Shown: one piece after another, positions 1 to 6,096 of the stretch | How the letters are laid out: every line of letters begins with the position of its first letter | How positions within the stretch are numbered: the first letter of the stretch is position 1 | NCBI GenBank assembly: GCA_023417975.1 | Contig: JAEZDX010000135.1 | Coordinates: 1-7,351, forward strand | DNA from: Bacillota bacterium | Lineage (GTDB): Bacteria; Bacillota; Clostridia; Clostridiales; Clostridiaceae | DNA: 7,351 nt | Direction of reading: 5' to 3' | The notes under the pieces: model-generated | What the model was told of the DNA's origin: nothing | The model's database searches: none | What the model saw: the letters and a program-made list of their open reading frames with translations, nothing else | Translations under genes and position numbers: made by a program

Positions 1-8
1 AATGCAAA

Positions 9-368
9 ATGTCAAACAAGATTATTTTTGCAGGAGAGCAGCTGCCGGTGTATGTGACACCATCAAATACTATTAAATATCTGTCATCTTCCGCATTAAC
101 AGGTCACAATTTGATATGGCAGCCCCAAAATGGAAAAAGTATATATCTGACTGCAGTTAATATAAGCTCTTTAATATCCTTGAATGTAACGTTAGAGCAT
201 GGAGCAAGCTTCACCGACTTTCTTACAACAGGCTTTAATGCACTGGCTCCTGTGCCATTTTACTCAAGTTATTTATCTCCAATTAAATTTAGTAAAAATG
301 AAAGCCTTTATGTTTCTGCTACTGTATCCGGCTTGGTTAGTATTTCACTTTTTGGCTATGAGCAATAA
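9..368 (+). CDS. Small beta-rich protein of unknown function
   Basis: I do not recognise this 119-residue protein. It has no signal peptide, no membrane segment and no catalytic motif. The sequence alternates hydrophobic and polar residues in short strands separated by Gly, Asn, Ser or Pro turns, which suggests an all-beta, jelly-roll-like fold. It ends in a strand of the form VSGLVSISLFGYEQ, and endings like this occur in phage structural and surface-appendage proteins, but that is only a resemblance. The first ATG in the window is used. Just eight bases precede it, and the frame stays open to the left edge (codons TGC AAA), so neither the ribosome binding site nor the true start can be judged and the protein may be longer. 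It is followed after 11 bp by a hairpin terminator. The CDS is probably real; its function is unknown. Confidence 0.6.
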   Translation: MSNKIIFAGEQLPVYVTPSNTIKYLSSSALTGHNLIWQPQNGKSIYLTAVNISSLISLNVTLEHGASFTDFLTTGFNALAPVPFYSSYLSPIKFSKNESLYVSATVSGLVSISLFGYEQ

Positions 369-379
369 AATAAATAGTA

Positions 380-417
380 AAAAACCTCAAAGGATTATTA
401 AATCTGATGAGGTTTTT
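380..417. terminator. Bidirectional intrinsic terminator between 9-368 and melA
   Basis: AAAAACCTCA (380-389) pairs perfectly with TGAGGTTTTT (408-417) across an 18-base loop. The A-run on the left arm and T-run on the right arm supply a U-tract for either strand. It lies between the converging ends of the upstream small gene and melA, so it can end both transcripts. Confidence 0.75.
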
Positions 418-455
418 CATTGCTTGTTAATTATTCATTGCTTGTTAATTATTCA
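416..455. repeat. 18-bp tandem direct repeat, about 2.2 copies
   Basis: The unit TTCATTGCTTGTTAATTA occurs at 416-433 and again without change at 434-451. The first four bases of a third copy follow at 452-455. The repeat lies in the gene-free gap between the terminator and the end of melA, and its first two bases overlap the terminator's T-run. No function is evident. It may be a replication-slippage duplication. Confidence 0.85.
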
Positions 456-481
456 GTGTAAATTCTCAATATATACAGCAG

Positions 482-1789
482 TTAAATATACTTTGGAAGC
501 CAGCTTCCATGGGCATCAATAAGATCATCACACATAGCTGTTATTTCGTCCATGGACAGTTCTGAAGAAGTGTGTGGATCCAGCATTGCAGCCATGTATA
601 TATACTCCTTCTTTTGGGTAAGAGCTGCTTCAATAGCCATAAGCTGAACGTTAATGTTTGTTCTGTTAAGGGCTGCCAGCTGTTGAGGAAGGGCGCCTAC
701 ATAGCAAGTGGTTATACCGTTTCTATCATCCATACATGGAACTTCTACAACTGTATCATAAGGTAAATTTGTTATGAGACCGGTATTCATAACATTACCG
801 CCTATTTTGTATGGATTATTGGTTTCCATGGCTTCCATAATGTAAGAAGCATATTCTGCGGACCTAGTATGTTCAACATTTTTATTATTTACAAGGGAGT
901 CCCGCAAGCCTTTCCAATTCTCTATTTGCTCTATACACCTTCTTGGATATTCATCCAGCGGTATGTTAAACTTCTCAATGAATTGCGGATATTTGTCTTT
1001 TATGAAATAGGGAACATATTCAGATGCATGTTCACTGGACTCGGTTATATAATATCCGAATCTGAACATCATTTCATACCGTACCATGTCCCAGTGAGGA
1101 CCTTGGGCTTGCTTTTCACGTGCTTTTGCTTTTATAGCCGGATAGAGATCTTTTCCGGCTTTAGTTATTTCCAAGAGCCATGCCTGATGATTTATTCCGG
1201 CAATCTTCCATTGGGTTTCTTCAGGCTTTACACCTATATCAAGAGAGTTTAGCAATCCGGGTACGCAGCCTTGAACACTATGACAAAGGCCTACGGTTTT
1301 TATACCTGTGGCTTTTAACATTGCACCGGTTAGCATAGCCATAGGATTTGTGTAATTTAAAAACCAGGCATTAGGACAAACTTCCTCCATGTCATGTGCT
1401 ATATCCAGCATTACAGGTATGGTTCTTAAAGCTCTGAATATACCGCCGATTCCTAAGGTATCTGCGATAGTCTGTCTTAGACCGTATTTTTTCGGAATCT
1501 CAAAATCTGTTATTGTACATGGATCATAACCACCTACCTGAATAGCATTTACAACATAATTTGCTCCTCTCAGCGCTTCTCTTCTGTCTGTATACGCTAC
1601 AATTTTAGCATGACTGCCGTTATTTTCATTAATGTTATTCAGCATATTAAAGGAATCCTTTAGTCTCTCGGGATCAATATCATATAGTGCCAATTCGGAA
1701 GCTTTCAAAGATGGAGTTAAAATACAATCTCCCAAAACGTTTTTAGCAAACACAGTGCTGCCTGCACCTATAAATGTAATTTTCGGCAT
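482..1789 (-). CDS. melA: Alpha-galactosidase, GH4 family (MelA type)
   Basis: This 435-residue protein is a cytoplasmic glycoside hydrolase of family GH4, which hydrolyses with NAD+ and a divalent metal, usually Mn2+, by a redox-elimination mechanism. A Rossmann nucleotide-binding start is visible (FIGAGS, residues 6-11, with the acidic YDID at 36-39), then IADTLGIGG at 109-116, NYTNP at 145-149, CHSVQ at 169-173 and GINHQAW at 198-204. Cys169 and His201 are the expected metal ligands. Within GH4 the CHSV form marks alpha-galactosidases, whereas phospho-alpha- and phospho-beta-glucosidases carry CDMP and CNVP, so melibiose or raffinose-type sugars are the likely substrates. The length matches the family (E. 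coli MelA is about 450 residues). The start is supported by GGAAGGTGA about 8 bases upstream. It is divergent from an AraC-family regulator, its probable activator. No permease or galactose-pathway gene adjoins it. Confidence 0.9.
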   Translation of the reverse strand: MPKITFIGAGSTVFAKNVLGDCILTPSLKASELALYDIDPERLKDSFNMLNNINENNGSHAKIVAYTDRREALRGANYVVNAIQVGGYDPCTITDFEIPKKYGLRQTIADTLGIGGIFRALRTIPVMLDIAHDMEEVCPNAWFLNYTNPMAMLTGAMLKATGIKTVGLCHSVQGCVPGLLNSLDIGVKPEETQWKIAGINHQAWLLEITKAGKDLYPAIKAKAREKQAQGPHWDMVRYEMMFRFGYYITESSEHASEYVPYFIKDKYPQFIEKFNIPLDEYPRRCIEQIENWKGLRDSLVNNKNVEHTRSAEYASYIMEAMETNNPYKIGGNVMNTGLITNLPYDTVVEVPCMDDRNGITTCYVGALPQQLAALNRTNINVQLMAIEAALTQKKEYIYMAAMLDPHTSSELSMDEITAMCDDLIDAHGSWLPKYI

Positions 1790-1929
1790 AATAAGTTCAC
1801 CTTCCTCAATAAATATTTATACTTACAATTATAGTTTTTATTACATGAAATAAAATGGCATTTAGTAAGAAAAGTATGGTATAGTTTAAGGTATATTATT
1901 AATTTATAAGCTGAAATGGAGAAGGTTAA
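1790..1929. promoter_or_regulatory. Shared divergent promoter region, melA / AraC-family regulator
   Basis: This 140-bp AT-rich gap must hold both promoters. For melA (minus strand) there is a perfect -10, TATAAT (plus-strand 1828-1833), but nothing near consensus at the -35 position, which fits dependence on an activator. For the regulator (plus strand) the best -10 candidates are TATAGT (1880-1885) and TATATT (1892-1897), also with poor -35 boxes. A 12-bp perfect palindrome ATAAATATTTAT (1809-1820) lies just downstream of the melA -10, and GGTATA is repeated 12 bp apart (1878-1883 and 1890-1895). Either could be an operator, but this is inference. Confidence 0.5.
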
Positions 1930-2766
1930 ATGCGTAGAACTGCTGATTCGGATGAATTACTTATAGAAAATAGAAATGGCTTTGATTTGGTTGTATATCA
2001 ATGTGGTATGGAAAAATGTAAGCCCAGTCATTCTTTTGGACCGGCTATAAGGGATTATTATCTTATACATTTTATTACGCAGGGCAAGGGGAATTTTTAT
2101 GTTGATGGTAAGAGTTATAGACTTGAAAAGGGACAAGGGTTTTTAATATTCCCCGAAATATTGACCTTTTATGAAGCAGATAGCGAAAATCCCTGGGCAT
2201 ATGATTGGGTTGGTTTTATGGGGTTGAAAGCTGAGACATATTTAAAAGCGGCAAACTTAACTAGGACAAACCCAATCTTTACTTTTGATAATATAAATGT
2301 TATGAATAAATATTTTGAGGATATGATGAAAACCGAGGAAATGAAATTCGGAGGTGAGTTAAGACTGCAGGGATTGCTCAGTATGTTTTTGTCAGAGCTT
2401 ATAGAAGGCTTTGGAAAACAAGCAATTGAACATATGAACTATAAGGAAAATTATATAAAGAAGACCTTGCAATATATAGAAAACAACTATGCTTCCGAAA
2501 TAAGTATAAAAAATATCGCCGATTATGTAGGGTTGAATAGAAATTATTATAGCTCCGTAATGAAGAAAGAGCTTGGGGTAACCCTTCAGCAATATGTAAT
2601 ACAGTACAGGATTAATAAAGCCTGTGAACTTCTTAGAAATATGGAACTATCCATCGGCGATGTATCTAGATCTGTGGGGTATACCGACCCGTTGGGCTTT
2701 TCTAAAGTTTTTAAGAAGCTCAAGGGATGTTCCCCAAAACAATATAGAGAAAGAAAGAAGCTTTAG
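1930..2766 (+). CDS. AraC-family transcriptional regulator
   Basis: This 278-residue protein has the full AraC-family layout. An N-terminal cupin-like sensing half comes first: HSF at 34-36, then the beta-strands GKGNFYVDGKSYRLEKG at 53-69 and FLIFPE at 71-76. The C-terminal DNA-binding half has two helix-turn-helix motifs. The first lies at about 191-216 (IADYVGLNRNYYSSVMKKELG). The second lies at about 241-263, followed by the family signature SVGYTDPLGFSKVFKK and the closing GCSPKQYR at 266-273. The start is supported by GGAGAAGG at 1918-1925, four bases before ATG. It is transcribed away from melA, the arrangement seen for MelR, RafR and MsmR-type activators of alpha-galactoside genes. 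By inference it senses melibiose, raffinose or a related sugar and activates melA. The ligand cannot be read from the sequence. Confidence 0.9.
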   Translation: MRRTADSDELLIENRNGFDLVVYQCGMEKCKPSHSFGPAIRDYYLIHFITQGKGNFYVDGKSYRLEKGQGFLIFPEILTFYEADSENPWAYDWVGFMGLKAETYLKAANLTRTNPIFTFDNINVMNKYFEDMMKTEEMKFGGELRLQGLLSMFLSELIEGFGKQAIEHMNYKENYIKKTLQYIENNYASEISIKNIADYVGLNRNYYSSVMKKELGVTLQQYVIQYRINKACELLRNMELSIGDVSRSVGYTDPLGFSKVFKKLKGCSPKQYRERKKL

Positions 2767-2786
2767 TTAATGAGAAAAAGTAATAT

Positions 2787-3227
2787 TTACTCCTCAGGTA
2801 TATTTATTCCGCGGTGTTCTACAGGGGTAGAAAATACTATCTGTGTTTCCGTATTTCCATACTTTTGGAGAGCGCCTATAAAGGCATCCAATTCCAAGGT
2901 CGTATGATAAGCAACCTTTATTAGCATTGAATATTTTCCGGTTACACAGTTGCATTCAAGTACATTAGGGCAGGCTGCAATAAAAGGATAAAATTCAGGC
3001 TTTTGCTTTGGCGACATTTCCAAATTAATGAAGGCTTTAATATTATAACCTAATTTTAACGGGTCAAGCTGAGCGAAATATCCTGTGATAATGCCCGCTT
3101 CCTCCAGTTTTTGTATTCGCGACGACACTGCAGGTGTAGATAAAAATACTTCCTTTGCCAAATATTTAAGTGAATATCGTGCATTCTTCTGCAAAAGTTC
3201 AATAAGCTTTAAATCAATCTTGTCCAT
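2787..3227 (-). CDS. Lrp/AsnC-family transcriptional regulator
   Basis: This 146-residue protein is a complete Lrp/AsnC (feast/famine) regulator. It opens with the typical MDKIDLKLIELLQKNARYS. The winged helix-turn-helix follows at about 19-50 (LKYLAKEVFLSTPAVSSRIQKLEEAGIITGY), then the linker FAQLDPLKLGY, and the RAM ligand-binding and oligomerisation domain at about 64-140. In the RAM effector loop, where many members have GDYD, this protein has GKYS (97-100), so the usual Asp is a Ser and the effector may differ. The start is supported by GGAGGA (plus-strand 3234-3239) six bases upstream. It is divergent from aspA, so it probably controls aspartase and itself in response to an amino acid; this is inference. 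Its 3' end faces the AraC gene across only 20 bp, with no terminator seen. Confidence 0.9.
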   Translation of the reverse strand: MDKIDLKLIELLQKNARYSLKYLAKEVFLSTPAVSSRIQKLEEAGIITGYFAQLDPLKLGYNIKAFINLEMSPKQKPEFYPFIAACPNVLECNCVTGKYSMLIKVAYHTTLELDAFIGALQKYGNTETQIVFSTPVEHRGINIPEE

Positions 3228-3260
3228 ATAAAATCCTCCAACATAGCTGATTAATTAATT

Positions 3261-3274
3261 TTATATTAATATAA
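3261..3274. promoter_or_regulatory. Perfect palindrome over the lrp -10, candidate autoregulatory operator
   Basis: TTATATTAATATAA at 3261-3274 is a perfect 14-bp palindrome that covers the predicted -10 box and start site of the Lrp-family gene. A wider dyad, AGCTGA (3245-3250) and TCAGCT (3293-3298), encloses the whole promoter. Lrp-family proteins commonly bind AT-rich dyads and repress their own genes, so an operator is a reasonable inference. Confidence 0.4.
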
Positions 3275-3296
3275 TAAGGTTTGTTATGCAAGTCAG
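3268..3296 (-). promoter_or_regulatory. Predicted promoter of the Lrp-family gene
   Basis: On the minus strand, -35 CTGACT (plus 3291-3296, 4 of 6 to consensus) and -10 TATATT (plus 3268-3273, 5 of 6) are separated by 17 bp. Transcription would start near 3261, leaving a leader of about 34 bases that contains the GGAGGA ribosome binding site. Confidence 0.5.
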
Positions 3297-3329
3297 CTTT
3301 TATTCTTTACATATGTAATTAAAAAAGTT

Positions 3330-3349
3330 AAGTTTGTGTTCTCAAACTT
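3330..3349. repeat. Inverted repeat upstream of aspA
   Basis: AAGTTTG (3330-3336) is followed after six bases by CAAACTT (3343-3349). The match extends outward to TTAAG and CTTTAA if one base is bulged. There is no following T-run, so it is unlikely to be a terminator. It is a possible binding site for the divergent Lrp-family regulator. Confidence 0.4.
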
Positions 3350-3403
3350 TAAGTAATAGGCTTATGAATATGTAAAAGTTACACTTTATAAAATTAACTT
3401 TTA

Positions 3404-3422
3404 AACATAATTAATTAATGTT
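3404..3422. repeat. AT-rich dyad upstream of aspA
   Basis: AACAT (3404-3408) and ATGTT (3418-3422) flank a nine-base core, AATTAATTA. With the flanking T (3408), that core forms the self-complementary TAATTAATTA. A smaller dyad, AAAGT-TAC-ACTTT, lies just upstream at 3375-3387. Both are candidate regulator sites; neither has direct support. Confidence 0.35.
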
Positions 3423-3440
3423 ATTAAGTAACAGATGATA

Positions 3441-3464
3441 AAAATGTGCTTTTTTTCGCATTTT
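3441..3464. repeat. Inverted repeat in the aspA leader or promoter
   Basis: AAAATG (3441-3446) can pair with CATTTT (3459-3464) across a 12-base spacer that holds a seven-T run. The T-run is inside the loop rather than after the stem, so this is not a standard terminator. Its role is unknown. Confidence 0.3.
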
Positions 3465-3547
3465 AGGCATAAGCATTTACTTTAAAATGAAATGGTGATA
3501 ACCTCACTGTAGTACAAATTAGCGTAAATGGAAGCGGGGAAGCTTAT

Positions 3548-4981
3548 ATGGAAACAAGAATAGAATCGGATTCAATAGGAAGTATGAAAGTACCGGAAGA
3601 GGTTTATTACGGAGTTCAGACTTTAAGGGCCAGTAATAACTTTTGTATTACCAACAGGACAATTCGTCCCGAGCTTATAATAAGTCTTGCAGAAATAAAG
3701 AAGGCAGCAGCTATAACAAATAGAGAAGCAGGGGAATTAAGACCGGATATTGCAAATGCAGTTATAAGAGCCTGCGATGAAATAATTTCGGGAAAGCTTC
3801 ATGATCAGTTTATCGTTGATCCAATTCAAGGGGGAGCAGGAACCTCGGCAAATATGAACGCAAATGAAGTGATTGCAAATCGAGCTATAGAATTGCTTGG
3901 AGGAACGAAGGGGGATTACTTTGTTGTTAATCCTAATGACCATGTAAATATGGCTCAATCAACTAATGATGCTTTTCCGACGGCAGGGAAGCTTACTGTT
4001 TTAAAAATGCTGCCTAAGGCGGTGGCAGAGTTAAATCGCCTATACAATACACTTACCGTAAAAGCTATAGAGTTTGATAAAGTATTGAAAATGGGGCGGA
4101 CGCAGCTGCAAGATGCAGTTCCCATTAGACTCGGTCAATCCTTTCAGGCTTACGCAGCTATGATAAAACGTGATATAAGCAGAATGAGTAAAGCAAAACA
4201 AGAAATGCTTACGTTAAATATTGGAGCAACAGCTATAGGAACTTCCATAAATGCAAGTCCCGAATATTTAAAAAATATTATTTATAATCTCAGAAAAGTG
4301 ACGGGTTTTGAAGTGATTCAAGCTGAGGATCTTATTGATGCAACGCAAAATTTAGATGGATTTGTAATAGTATCCGGAATTTTAAAAACCTGTGCAGTTA
4401 ATTTATCGAAGCTGGCAAATGATTTAAGATTGCTGTCAAGCGGTCCGAAGACAGGCTTGGCGGAAATCAATCTTCCTGCTAGGCAAAACGGATCTTCAAT
4501 TATGCCGGGTAAAATAAACCCTGTTATACCGGAAGTGGTTTCACAAGTGGCTTTTAGTATTATAGGGAATGATTTTGCAATAACTATGGCAGCGGAAGCC
4601 GGACAGTTAGAGTTAAATGCCTTTGAACCTGTACTTTTTTATAAGTTATTTGAATCTATTGAAACTCTTACAAATGCCGTTAAGACTTTTGTAGATAACT
4701 GTATTTCGGGAATAACTGCCAATAAGGAAAGATGTGAGGAACTTCTAAATAGCAGTGTAGGAATGGTTACTGCACTTTGCCCATACATTGGATATGTAAA
4801 ATCTGCGGATATTGCAAAAGAAGCATTAAAAACAGGCATACCTGTGAAGGAACTTGTCATGAAAGAAGGTATTTTAACGAGCAGTGAGTTGGAGCAAATT
4901 TTGAGTCCTATTTCTATGACAGAAGCTGCTGCCACATCTTCGCGTGTAGGAGAATACAAGCTTGATAAATGTGCTATATAG
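3548..4981 (+). CDS. aspA: Aspartate ammonia-lyase (aspartase)
   Basis: This 477-residue cytoplasmic enzyme converts L-aspartate reversibly to fumarate and ammonia. It belongs to the aspartase/fumarase superfamily, which forms homotetramers with active sites built from several subunits. All the conserved blocks are present: GGAGTSANMNANEV (95-108), NPNDHVNMAQSTND (128-141), GRTQLQDAVP (183-192) and the signature GSSIMPGKINP (315-325), whose serine pair (316-317) lies on the mobile catalytic loop. GRTQLQDAVP and NLGATAIGT-like NIGATAIGT (224-232) match E. coli AspA closely, whereas fumarase C has GRTHLQDATP, so aspartase is preferred. The length fits AspA (478 residues in E. coli). The start is supported by GGGGAAG five bases upstream and by alignment with the family's N-terminus. 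It is divergent from an Lrp-family regulator, its likely controller, and ends at a hairpin terminator as a single-gene unit. Confidence 0.93.
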   Translation: METRIESDSIGSMKVPEEVYYGVQTLRASNNFCITNRTIRPELIISLAEIKKAAAITNREAGELRPDIANAVIRACDEIISGKLHDQFIVDPIQGGAGTSANMNANEVIANRAIELLGGTKGDYFVVNPNDHVNMAQSTNDAFPTAGKLTVLKMLPKAVAELNRLYNTLTVKAIEFDKVLKMGRTQLQDAVPIRLGQSFQAYAAMIKRDISRMSKAKQEMLTLNIGATAIGTSINASPEYLKNIIYNLRKVTGFEVIQAEDLIDATQNLDGFVIVSGILKTCAVNLSKLANDLRLLSSGPKTGLAEINLPARQNGSSIMPGKINPVIPEVVSQVAFSIIGNDFAITMAAEAGQLELNAFEPVLFYKLFESIETLTNAVKTFVDNCISGITANKERCEELLNSSVGMVTALCPYIGYVKSADIAKEALKTGIPVKELVMKEGILTSSELEQILSPISMTEAAATSSRVGEYKLDKCAI

Positions 4982-4990
4982 AAAGTAATG

Positions 4991-5027
4991 ATAGCCAGTG
5001 GGCAGCGTACTGTTCACTGGCTATTTT
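4991..5027 (+). terminator. Intrinsic terminator of aspA
   Basis: ATAGCCAGTG (4991-5000) pairs perfectly with CACTGGCTAT (5015-5024) across a 14-base loop. The T at 5024 and the three that follow make a short T-run (TTTT), then AATAATT. It begins 10 bp after the aspA stop. The opposite strand lacks a T-run, so it should act mainly on aspA. Confidence 0.75.
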
Positions 5028-5079
5028 AATAATTAGATCCTGTGTTTTGTGATTTATAAAGATAAGGCTAAAATAGTAT

Positions 5080-5883
5080 TTATAGCTCCAATATATCCAA
5101 ATCATCAGGTACGATTATATTGCCGTCAAAAAAGTTTTTGCCTTCTTCGGTATAAAGCCTTTTTCTGTCAGTTATATTTTTATCTTCCGTATGATATATA
5201 ATAATGGTTTTTGTCTTCAATTTTGCGGCATTCTCGCAGGCGTCCTTAACCGTTGCATGATGCTTTTCGTAAGGTTTAAAAATTTCCTTTTGTGAATAAA
5301 GGCAATAAGCTTCATGGAGGAGATAATCAGCATTGTTGGCAAACGAGAATAATTCATCCTTGTAAGGTTCATCTCCAAGGAAAGTTAACTTTTTACCGCT
5401 TCCCAGAACTGTAGTAAATCCGAATTGAAGCTGTTTTGTGCTTCTTATATCGAAAAAACTTATGCTCCAATTTAGGATGCTGTGAATACAGCCATCATAA
5501 ATCTCATTAAATATTATCCTGTCTCCTATATATTTTGTAAATTTCTTTTCAAGCAACAGTCCTGATATTGTTTTTATAGCTTCAATATTTTCTTTGTGGC
5601 AGTATATTGTTAAAGTTCCATCATATTTGCCGTTAATGATTTGTTGAGCTACAGCCCTTATAATCCATACAATTCCCGTAATATGATCGTTGTGTCTATG
5701 AGATATAAAAACATTATGTATGCGGCTTAAAGGTATATTAAGCTTCTCGAGATTAGTAAGAATAGTATTGCCTCCGCCGGTATCTATTAAAAGGTGTTCT
5801 TGTCCATTTGAAAGGGTGAAGCATGAATTGTAACATTTTGTAACCATAGCGCAGCCTGTACCTAAAACATTTAGAAACTCCAT
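5080..5883 (-). CDS. MBL-fold metallo-hydrolase, RNase Z-like
   Basis: This 267-residue soluble protein has the metallo-beta-lactamase fold. It opens with LGTGCA (7-12), then IDTGGG (33-38) and the metal-binding SHRHNDH (61-67), in which His62, His64, Asp66 and His67 are the expected zinc ligands. Later come FLGDE (168-172), LLHEA (188-192), the HHAT region (208-211) and IIIYHTED (227-234), whose His231 would complete the site. LGTG, LHEA and the late His resemble RNase Z and its relatives. However, it is shorter than typical RNase Z (about 300 residues), and the usual RNase Z tRNA-binding arm is not evident between the HxHxDH motif and LTIYCHKENI. A general phosphodiesterase or other hydrolase is therefore as likely as a tRNA 3'-processing enzyme. 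The start has an ideal GGAGG (plus 5889-5893) five bases upstream. No operon partner is seen. Confidence 0.85.
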   Translation of the reverse strand: MEFLNVLGTGCAMVTKCYNSCFTLSNGQEHLLIDTGGGNTILTNLEKLNIPLSRIHNVFISHRHNDHITGIVWIIRAVAQQIINGKYDGTLTIYCHKENIEAIKTISGLLLEKKFTKYIGDRIIFNEIYDGCIHSILNWSISFFDIRSTKQLQFGFTTVLGSGKKLTFLGDEPYKDELFSFANNADYLLHEAYCLYSQKEIFKPYEKHHATVKDACENAAKLKTKTIIIYHTEDKNITDRKRLYTEEGKNFFDGNIIVPDDLDILEL

Positions 5884-5929
5884 AAATACCTCCGTAAATT
5901 ATAATTATTTGCTTATATTGTTATTTTTG

Positions 5930-5959
5930 ATTATATATTAAATTTTTCAGCTTTAGCAA
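5930..5959 (-). promoter_or_regulatory. Predicted promoter of the MBL-fold gene
   Basis: On the minus strand, -35 TTGCTA (plus 5954-5959) and a perfect -10 TATAAT (plus 5930-5935) are 18 bp apart. They would give a leader of about 40 bases. Another TATAAT lies closer to the gene but would start transcription inside the ribosome binding site. Confidence 0.45.
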
Positions 5960-6007
5960 GTACAAGCGTGAAGAATTTCATAGAAGTGGTCTATTTGTGC
6001 AATGCAG

Positions 6008-6071
6008 GTACATAAAGGAATGTGTAGCTTTAGTATTGAAAAGACTTGTACATTGACATAAAATTGTACAT
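6008..6071. repeat. Three GTACAT boxes around the 6097 promoter, candidate operator
   Basis: GTACAT occurs at 6008-6013, 6048-6053 and 6066-6071. The last two lie within longer TTGTACAT copies, 18 bp apart, and each contains the palindrome TGTACA (6047-6052 and 6065-6070). This pair is further enclosed by GACTT (6043-6047) and AAGTC (6072-6076), making a broad dyad. One box lies in the promoter spacer and one at the predicted start site, a placement that suits a repressor. The binding protein is unknown. Confidence 0.45.
6036..6064 (+). promoter_or_regulatory. Predicted promoter of the exported protein gene
   Basis: -35 TTGAAA (6036-6041) and -10 TAAAAT (6059-6064) each match the housekeeping consensus at 5 of 6 positions and are separated by exactly 17 bp. 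Transcription would start near 6071. The ribosome binding site AAGGAG (6084-6089) is seven bases before ATG. Confidence 0.6.
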
Positions 6072-6096
6072 AAGTCATAGATGAAGGAGAAAGATC

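Larger units (their letters stand above)
3228..3547. promoter_or_regulatory. 320-bp lrp-aspA divergent intergenic region
   Basis: No gene is visible here. The region is strongly AT-rich and crowded with short inverted repeats, several of which are listed as separate features. The end nearest lrp contains that gene's promoter and a perfect 14-bp palindrome. The aspA side has several imperfect dyads: AAGTTTG/CAAACTT, AAAGT/ACTTT, AACAT/ATGTT and AAAATG/CATTTT. TTAATTAAT occurs near both ends (3251-3259 and 3411-3419). No consensus promoter for aspA is convincing. The best -10 candidate is TATAAA at 3387-3392, but no good -35 box goes with it, and it would give a leader of roughly 150 bases. The aspA ribosome binding site is GGGGAAG at 3536-3542. 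The density of dyads suits an Lrp-type regulator that binds several AT-rich sites. Confidence 0.55.

Noticed and set aside
416..455. CRISPR array
   Set aside because: The copies are directly adjacent with no spacers, and there are only about two of them.
199..522. Plus-strand open frame overlapping the small gene and the tandem repeat
   Set aside because: It overlaps 9-368 in another frame, has no ribosome binding site, and its CLLII repeats simply translate the 18-bp tandem repeat.
869..1252. Plus-strand open frame of 127 codons
   Set aside because: It lies antisense within melA, whose motifs are unmistakable, and has no family features of its own.
482..1789. 6-phospho-glucosidase identity for the GH4 enzyme
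   Set aside because: The metal motif is CHSV, the alpha-galactosidase form, rather than CDMP or CNVP.
3441..3464. Terminator or attenuator upstream of aspA
   Set aside because: The T-run is in the loop and not after the stem, and the stem is short and AT-rich.
4639..4959. Minus-strand open frame of 106 codons
   Set aside because: It is antisense to conserved aspA sequence, with no recognisable protein features.
3548..4981. Fumarase C (fumarate hydratase) identity
   Set aside because: GRTQLQDAVP and other blocks follow aspartase rather than the GRTHLQDATP form of fumarase.
6053..6058. Perfect TTGACA as the -35 box for the exported-protein gene
   Set aside because: The matching -10 position is poor (CATAGA), and the start site would fall inside the ribosome binding site. 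TTGAAA-17-TAAAAT just upstream fits better.
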